Source of the DNA: Bacillus massiliglaciei
GTDB taxonomy: Bacteria; Bacillota; Bacilli; Bacillales; DSM-1321
Assembly (NCBI RefSeq): GCF_900098925.1
Contig: NZ_LT622358.1
Location: forward strand, 332,607 to 396,606
Direction: 5' to 3'
DNA length: 64,000 nucleotides
Made by a program: the position numbers and the translations under genes. Under the pieces are notes generated by a model. The model saw only the letters and a list, made by a program, of their open reading frames with translations, ran no database searches and was not told the DNA's origin. Shown in pieces: positions 58,803 through 64,000 of this stretch (its first letter is position 1; each line of letters begins with the position of its first letter).

Positions 58803-59444
58803 GCAGGACGGGAAGGCGAATTAATCATCCGAAACATCATTCATATGAGCGGCGTTAAAAAGCCGATGAAGCGTTTATGGATTTCCTCATTGACCCCGAA
58901 AGCCATTCAGGAAGGATTCCAAAATCTGATAGATGAGGAGAAAACGAGACCATTGTTTTACGAGGCTTATACAAGAGCCTGTGCGGATTGGGTGGTCGGA
59001 ATGAATGCCTCCAGAGTGTACAGCATTCTTTTGAAACAGAAAGGAGCCTCTGACGTTTTTTCTGCAGGGAGGGTTCAGACCCCGACCCTTGCTTTGATTG
59101 TAAAGCGGGAAAATGAAATTGATCAATTCAAGCCTGAAACATTTTGGGAAGTGGTGGCAGACTTTAATTTTGAAGGAAAGAAATATCAGGGTAAATGGGA
59201 AAAGGAAAAAGAATCAAGGGTCAAGACGGCAGAAATGGCAGAAAAGATTGCCGCTTTCTGTAAAGGCAAACCAGCAGAAGTAAAGGATTTGAAAACGGAG
59301 CGGAAAGAGTATCAGCCGCCTCTTTTATTCAATCTATCTTCCCTTCAGGCCACAGCGAATAAAATGTACAAGTTTTCTCCAAAGAAGACGCTGGATCTAA
59401 CACAGAGCTTATATCAAAAAGGGATTGTTTCTTACCCACGAACC
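58803..59444 (+). pseudogene. topB: Host topoisomerase III gene, middle fragment (codons 110-323)
   Basis: Begins AGREGELIIRNIIHMSGVKKP, which directly continues codon 109 at 7991. It includes RLWISSLTPKAIQEGF, ADWVVGMNASR and GRVQTPTLALI, and ends at KGIVSYPRT, the motif whose Tyr cuts DNA. After ACC (59442-59444) host sequence ends and the frame runs to a stop at 59480 (LYTKMDMDIIN). Host topB should continue with the D-S-R type segment; that part is outside the window. No start signal, so not expressed alone. Confidence 0.92.
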
Positions 59445-59456
59445 TTATATACAAAA

Positions 59457-59537
59457 ATGGATATGGACATAATTAATTGAATATGAAAAAGGCTGAATTA
59501 TAGCAGTTTGTAGCGTGTCCATATGTTGTGGACATAA
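59457..59537. repeat. Left-end repeats of element 2 (TGGACATAA motif)
   Basis: ATATGGACATAA (59461-59472), then TGTCCATAT (59516-59524) inverted and TGGACATAA (59529-59537). A likely recombinase binding cluster. The motif differs from that of element 1. Confidence 0.55.
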
Positions 59538-59924
59538 TGAGGTAATTAGTATTTAAAAGGAGAAAAAATTACAGGTATTTAGATTATTTGGGGCAATTTA
59601 AATTTTATACAATAGCTATTCATACATAATAAGAATTAAACTTGTAGTAGACGAATAGCACATCAGCTTTTCCAAAACCTCTATATCAAAACTTCTAAAT
59701 TTCAATATATTCTTTTTTTATTTGGTTCTTTCACTAAAAATAATCCTCAGATTGAAAACAGAAAAAAATTAAAATATTAATTATGAGTTCAAAAATTATA
59801 GATTAATAGTTATTATGTTTTAAACGAAATTAAAGTTTTAACTAATTTCCTCATTGTATTTTTAGAACTTGAGTGGATAAACAATTATTCATTATTCTTG
59901 TTAAGAAGGGAGAATAACATCAAG
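59538..59924. other. Gene-free stretch before topB copy 2
   Basis: AT-rich, no gene or clear hairpin seen. It probably holds the topB promoter; I could not place one with confidence. Confidence 0.4.
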
Positions 59925-62084
59925 ATGGGCAAAACACTAATACTAACAGAGAAGCCTTCTGTAGCTAAGAATATAGCAGATGCACTTAAAATAAAAAGTA
60001 GGCAGGATGGTTATTTTGAGGGCAGCGATTATATTATCACATGGGCTTTTGGTCACCTTTTACAGTTATTTGATGCAAAAGATTATGATGAGAAAATGGC
60101 AAAATGGAGAATAGAAAACTTTCCTTTCATTCCAGATAAATTTAGATATAAAGTGAAATCAAATCAAAAAAATCGAGATAAAGAAGATTTAGGTGCAAAA
60201 AAACAATTGAATATCATTTATAGTCTAATTAAAAGAAATGATGTTACTAATCTTATATCTGCGTGTGACTATGATAGAGAGGGACAAATTATTGGAGATA
60301 CGATCTTATATATGATAAAACATGGTAAAAAGGTTTATCGATTACTATTAAATGAGTGGACACCGAATGAAATACTAAAGAGTCTAAAAAATATAATATC
60401 CAACGATGAGATGATGCCTTTAAGAGATGCAGGTATAGGTAGACAATGGGCGGACTGGACAATAGGAATTAATCTTACTTCTATGGCAACATTAAAATAT
60501 CAAAAGGGTAAAGGACAAGCGCTTAATATTGGAAGGGTTTTGCTACCAACTTTAAAAATTATTTATGACAGAGATAAAGAAATAGAAAATTTCGTTCCAG
60601 AAGATTATTTTAAACTAAAAGCATTATTTGCAACCCGATCAGGTAGTGAATATGAAGGGATTTATTATCTTAACAATGAGGATAAATTTAAAGATAAACA
60701 AGTTCTAATGGATATTCATTCCCTTTTGTCTGGAAAAGAGGGCGCCGTATCCGAAAAAAATGTTGAGAAAAAAATTGAATATCCCCCTTATTTATTTAAT
60801 TTATCCAATCTTCAAGGGTTTATTACGAACAAATATCAGGGCTGGACTTCGGACAAAGTTTTGCGGATTTCACAATCATTGTATGAGAAAAAACTAATCA
60901 CCTATCCCCGGACTTCTAGCAATTTTTTGGATGAGAGTCTTGTTGAACGGGCAGAAAATGTTTTAAATGCTCTAAAAAAAGGACTGCCTTATGAAAGTGA
61001 ACTAAGATTTACAAGAACAAAAAGGGTGTTTAATAATAAGAAGGTTGAAAGTCACAGTGCCATTATTCCAACGTATTTAATCCCTAAAGCATTGACTAAC
61101 GATGAAATGATTGTATATAGTGCTGTGAAAAATAGGTTCTTAATGCAATTTATGCCTATAGCGGAATATGAAGAGACTACTCTAAAAACAACTATAAATA
61201 ATGTAGAGGGAGAATTTTTATCTAAAGGGAAGGTTCAATTAGTTGAAGGATGGAAAAAGGTTGAGAAAATCGAATCGAAGGATACTATTCTACCTTTAGT
61301 TAATATAAATGAGGTCGTAAGTATTGAAGACCACAAATTGACTTCTCATGTAACGAAACCACCAAAATACCATACTGAAAAAACATTATTAAGAGTAATG
61401 GAAACATGCGGCAAGGGTAAAGACAAAGAGGATGAAGACAGTGAAGAAATGATGGCTGCTATTTTAAGTGGTTATAGCATTGGTACTCCAGCTACAAGAG
61501 CTGAAACAATAAAAAAACTAAAAGATGTCGGTTATATTGCTACTCAAAATAAAAATTTAATTTGTACGGATCTGGGAAGAAAGTTAGTTGAAACATTTCC
61601 AGTAAAGGATTTATTTGATTTAGAATTTACTGGTAGATTGGAAAAAACATTGTCTGATATTGAAAAACAAAAATTTACAAAAGAAAGTTTCTTAAACTTA
61701 ATTTTCGATTTTACAACAGAGGCTGTTAATACAATAAAAAATGAAAATGATATCATTATTAACGAAGTATCAAACGAAAAGAGGTCAATTGAGGTTCTTG
61801 GTAAATGTCCTCTTTGCGGGCATGGAATTATTGAAGGACAAAAAGGGTTTGGTTGTAGCAACTGGAAAAATGGGTGTAAATTTGTCATTTGGAAAAATGA
61901 TAAATATTTAGCATCAATGAAAAAGAAGCCCACAAAAACAATGGTTAAAAACCTTTTAAAAAATGGAGTCGTTTTGGTTAAAGGACTAACGAGTAAAAAA
62001 GGTAATAAGTTTGATGCTAATTTACGTTATGAGAAAAATTCTGATAACGAATATTTTAGTTGGAAGATGGAGTTCAATAAATAG
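59925..62084 (+). CDS. topB: Complete element-borne DNA topoisomerase III (copy 2)
   Basis: A 719-residue type IA topoisomerase from ATG 59925, behind AAGGGAGA. TOPRIM: LILTEKPSVAKNIADAL and SACDYDREGQ; catalytic Tyr in ITYPRTSS; C-terminal Cys cluster KCPLCGHG and GCSNWKNGC. It is closely related to copy 1 of element 1 along its whole length and much less to the host gene. It is intact, in the same direction as host topB. Its motif DNA differs from the host gene at both insertion points. Followed 130 bases later by recombinase genes. Confidence 0.93.
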   Translation: MGKTLILTEKPSVAKNIADALKIKSRQDGYFEGSDYIITWAFGHLLQLFDAKDYDEKMAKWRIENFPFIPDKFRYKVKSNQKNRDKEDLGAKKQLNIIYSLIKRNDVTNLISACDYDREGQIIGDTILYMIKHGKKVYRLLLNEWTPNEILKSLKNIISNDEMMPLRDAGIGRQWADWTIGINLTSMATLKYQKGKGQALNIGRVLLPTLKIIYDRDKEIENFVPEDYFKLKALFATRSGSEYEGIYYLNNEDKFKDKQVLMDIHSLLSGKEGAVSEKNVEKKIEYPPYLFNLSNLQGFITNKYQGWTSDKVLRISQSLYEKKLITYPRTSSNFLDESLVERAENVLNALKKGLPYESELRFTRTKRVFNNKKVESHSAIIPTYLIPKALTNDEMIVYSAVKNRFLMQFMPIAEYEETTLKTTINNVEGEFLSKGKVQLVEGWKKVEKIESKDTILPLVNINEVVSIEDHKLTSHVTKPPKYHTEKTLLRVMETCGKGKDKEDEDSEEMMAAILSGYSIGTPATRAETIKKLKDVGYIATQNKNLICTDLGRKLVETFPVKDLFDLEFTGRLEKTLSDIEKQKFTKESFLNLIFDFTTEAVNTIKNENDIIINEVSNEKRSIEVLGKCPLCGHGIIEGQKGFGCSNWKNGCKFVIWKNDKYLASMKKKPTKTMVKNLLKNGVVLVKGLTSKKGNKFDANLRYEKNSDNEYFSWKMEFNK

Positions 62085-62216
62085 TATTAGTATAGATAGA
62101 GAGATGGGTTAGTAAAGAAACCCATCTTTTTATTAAACTTAATAAAAATTATGTATACAAGTTATGTAGAATTTTATAGAATTAAGGTAAATAAAAGAAA
62201 TGGAGTAGGCGCACAC

Positions 62217-63152
62217 ATGATCGAAAAATTTATCAATGAATTAGAAAGACAAGGTCTGTCAAAAAATACGATTAAGAGCTATGAATTTGACATTGCTCAG
62301 TTTTGCGATTGGTTAAAAAGTAAGGAACTGGACCCCAAAATAACAGAAGAAGTGCTAACTGAATACACAATATTTTTATATTCCAAATATAGTGAAAATA
62401 CTGTTTTGAGGAAAATTAAGAGTGTCACTCGGTATAACAAATATTTGTATCATATTGAAGAATCTCCATTAGTAATTGAGCCAAATGAAATAATCAAAAT
62501 TAAAACAAACAACAGGACAATGAGAATGATGAGTATTAATGAATTTGATAGACTACGGCAAACAATATTAGAAGGTCAAAATAAGAGGGATATTCTTATA
62601 TTTCACTTATTATTCGGAACTTGTTGCAGAATTTCTGAACTTATTAATATTGAACTGGATGATATAGAAATTACTGATCCATCACAAGGTTATATACAAT
62701 TTAAAATTTTAAAAAGTGGAAAATTCCCCACTCCTATAAGAAAAATTAGCATAACTGAACCTCTTATTAAAATGATAAAAGATTACTTAGAATTTAGACC
62801 CATTTATCAAAGTAAGAAACTATTAATTGGACAAAAAGGCCCAATGACAAGGGATGCAATTAACAAAATGTTTCGGAAATACAGTTCGATAGCTAATATT
62901 AATTATACGGTTTCACCTCAAATGTTAAGACGTATGGGGATTTTTAACTTGTTAGTATTAGCACAAAATGAACCATTTGAAATATCTTGTATATCTAAAA
63001 TTGCTAGATATACAACTGAATCATATACAGAAAAAATTTACGAGTTTTTATGTTCTAATTTAAAAGGGAACTTAGAACTTCAATCCTTTGAAACCAGATA
63101 TATTAATTTAGGGTGGGGGAACGGTGGGGAGAAACCAAAGAAAGATTGTTAG
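62217..63152 (+). CDS. Tyrosine recombinase-like protein (degenerate active site)
   Basis: A 311-residue XerC/D-like protein from ATG 62217. The N-terminal core-binding domain is ELERQGLSKNTIKSYEFDIAQF; the catalytic domain has TCCRISELINIEL (Arg I), SPQMLRRMGIF (Gln where His is usual, then Arg), and a C-terminal Tyr in SYTEKIYEFL, with no clear LGH motif. It overlaps the next recombinase gene by 29 bases. Likely the first gene of element 2's recombination operon. Confidence 0.8.
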   Translation: MIEKFINELERQGLSKNTIKSYEFDIAQFCDWLKSKELDPKITEEVLTEYTIFLYSKYSENTVLRKIKSVTRYNKYLYHIEESPLVIEPNEIIKIKTNNRTMRMMSINEFDRLRQTILEGQNKRDILIFHLLFGTCCRISELINIELDDIEITDPSQGYIQFKILKSGKFPTPIRKISITEPLIKMIKDYLEFRPIYQSKKLLIGQKGPMTRDAINKMFRKYSSIANINYTVSPQMLRRMGIFNLLVLAQNEPFEISCISKIARYTTESYTEKIYEFLCSNLKGNLELQSFETRYINLGWGNGGEKPKKDC

Positions 63153-64000
63153 TATAAAACCTAATGTGAAATTTGTTGTACGTGCAATAATGGCCCAATA
63201 TGCAGAAACTTCAACAGGTGAGCCAATAGAAAAACAATATGCGTGTATAAAAATTAAAAATGAAGACACAAACGTTGAAGTAATTCATCCTCTTTCAACA
63301 GAATTTATATTAGATAATTGGAAAAACGCCCAGTACAATACTATGAAAGCACCGGCAAATACTATAGCGATGTTTTTAAATTTTTTAATAAGCGATAAGA
63401 GTAATAAAGTTAAAAGTCTTATAGAATTAAAATCAGACCATGTAATAAATTTTTTATCTGAGCTTTCTTATAAAAGGACACCTAAAAATACGGTCAAGAA
63501 ACACGAGAAATATATAGAAAAGTTCTTTGATTTTCTAAATGAAAAAAAGATCATTGACCATAGCTTGAAAATTAAAGATGTTCAATACTTTTACAGTAGT
63601 CCGAAACCAAGACTTCATAAATTACCTGATGAATATATACTAACCTTTTTAGAAATTGCCTATCAAACGGATAGTAAAATTGCGTTTGCACTTTATTTGC
63701 AATTCTTTGGTGGACTCCGAACCGGAGAGATATGTAATCTTAGAATAAAAGATTTACAGCTTATAGGGGATAAAGGAGAATATGGTTTTATCGTGGATCT
63801 CTCGGAGGATCGAAACTTGAGAAAGGACATTATTAATACATCGGGGTCTAGCTATATTAAAAGTAAAAGAAGGCAAATCGTTTTTGGATTTAAGGATTGG
63901 TCAACTTTATTTTATGAAAAACATATGAAAAATTTAACAGAAGTTATGAAATTAAATGGAGAAAGCCCACTATTTCCTAATCAAAAAGGATTAGCCATGA
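63124..64000 (+). CDS. Tyrosine recombinase, partial at the window edge
   Basis: Starts at GTG 63124 after GGGTGGGGG and is open to the right edge (over 290 residues). It matches the first recombinase of element 1 in layout and motifs: VIHPLSTEFILDNWKNAQY against its VHIIHPISQFIFDNWKNRKF, and LQFFGGLRTGEICNLR (Arg I). The catalytic C-terminus is outside the window. Confidence 0.85.
   Translation, partial: MGRNQRKIVSIKPNVKFVVRAIMAQYAETSTGEPIEKQYACIKIKNEDTNVEVIHPLSTEFILDNWKNAQYNTMKAPANTIAMFLNFLISDKSNKVKSLIELKSDHVINFLSELSYKRTPKNTVKKHEKYIEKFFDFLNEKKIIDHSLKIKDVQYFYSSPKPRLHKLPDEYILTFLEIAYQTDSKIAFALYLQFFGGLRTGEICNLRIKDLQLIGDKGEYGFIVDLSEDRNLRKDIINTSGSSYIKSKRRQIVFGFKDWSTLFYEKHMKNLTEVMKLNGESPLFPNQKGLAM

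Larger units (their letters stand above)
59445..64000 (+). mobile_element. Element 2: left end of a second topB-targeting island
   Basis: Begins exactly where the host YPRT codons stop. It contains a complete topB, one degenerate and one classical tyrosine recombinase reading inward, and runs past the right edge. Layout differs from element 1: here topB lies between the end and the recombinases. Confidence 0.82.

Noticed and set aside
59461..59537. TGGACATAA repeats as a transcription terminator
   Set aside because: The inverted arms are short, the spacing is wide and no T run follows; binding sites fit better.

Overview
The window is chromosomal DNA of a low-GC Gram-positive bacterium of the family Bacillaceae (Bacillus sensu lato). 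The host backbone shows this: two RNase HI-like genes of the YpdQ/YpeP type, a small YpeQ-like zinc-finger gene, proBA behind a proline T-box, a YflT-type stress protein and an arsR-arsB-arsC operon, all with strong AGGAGG-type ribosome sites and frequent TTG/GTG starts. I could not assign a species.

Layout. Positions 1-7664 are host backbone. The host topoisomerase III gene (topB) starts at 7665 and is cut twice. Codons 1-109 lie at 7665-7991 and codons 110-323 at 58803-59444; the remainder lies beyond the right edge. Between the first two pieces sits a 50.8-kb island (element 1, 7992-58802). The second break (59444/59445) is the left end of another element (element 2), which runs out of the window. 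Element 1 entered the TOPRIM motif (GD/AGREGE) and element 2 entered the catalytic-tyrosine motif (SYPRT). Each element carries its own complete topB-like gene (10959-13115 and 59925-62084) and its own tyrosine recombinases.

Element 1 from left to right: repeat-rich left end; a helicase with a C-terminal nuclease-like motif; replacement topB; a 1075-aa protein with an N-terminal nuclease-like motif; a NUDIX gene behind a ykkC-type riboswitch candidate; a broken serine recombinase holding a 428-bp IS21-like remnant; an ECF sigma/anti-sigma pair; small hypotheticals; an IS66 element; a 10.9-kb Tn3-family transposon carrying thiC (TPP riboswitch) and a frameshifted bluB, itself hit by an IS3 and an IS21 element; a second IS21; two secreted proteins; a metabolic/regulatory patch (MocR regulator, proline dehydrogenase, class V aminotransferase broken by a third IS21, EamA exporter, frameshifted MocR, MOSC protein, PhzF remnant with IS3); and at the right end a minus-strand operon of four recombination genes reading inward.

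The recombination operon is the most unusual part. It encodes three tyrosine-recombinase-like proteins and a small HTH/coiled-coil protein, like the four-gene modules of GInt islands and, more distantly, Tn554 tnpABC. Its 1177-aa member begins with ten tandem excisionase-like HTH units of about 56 residues. Both ends of element 1 hold several copies of an ATGTGCAT-like motif, a plausible target for this machinery.

Inferred logic: the elements insert into conserved catalytic codons of a housekeeping gene and supply a diverged, complete copy of it. This would restore topoisomerase III activity while removing the attachment sequence. Several nested insertions still have exact target duplications (IS66 TTATATAT, Tn3 TAGTA, IS21 GCTCC, CTTAC and ATATAAA, IS3 GTC), so the layering of the island can be read directly.
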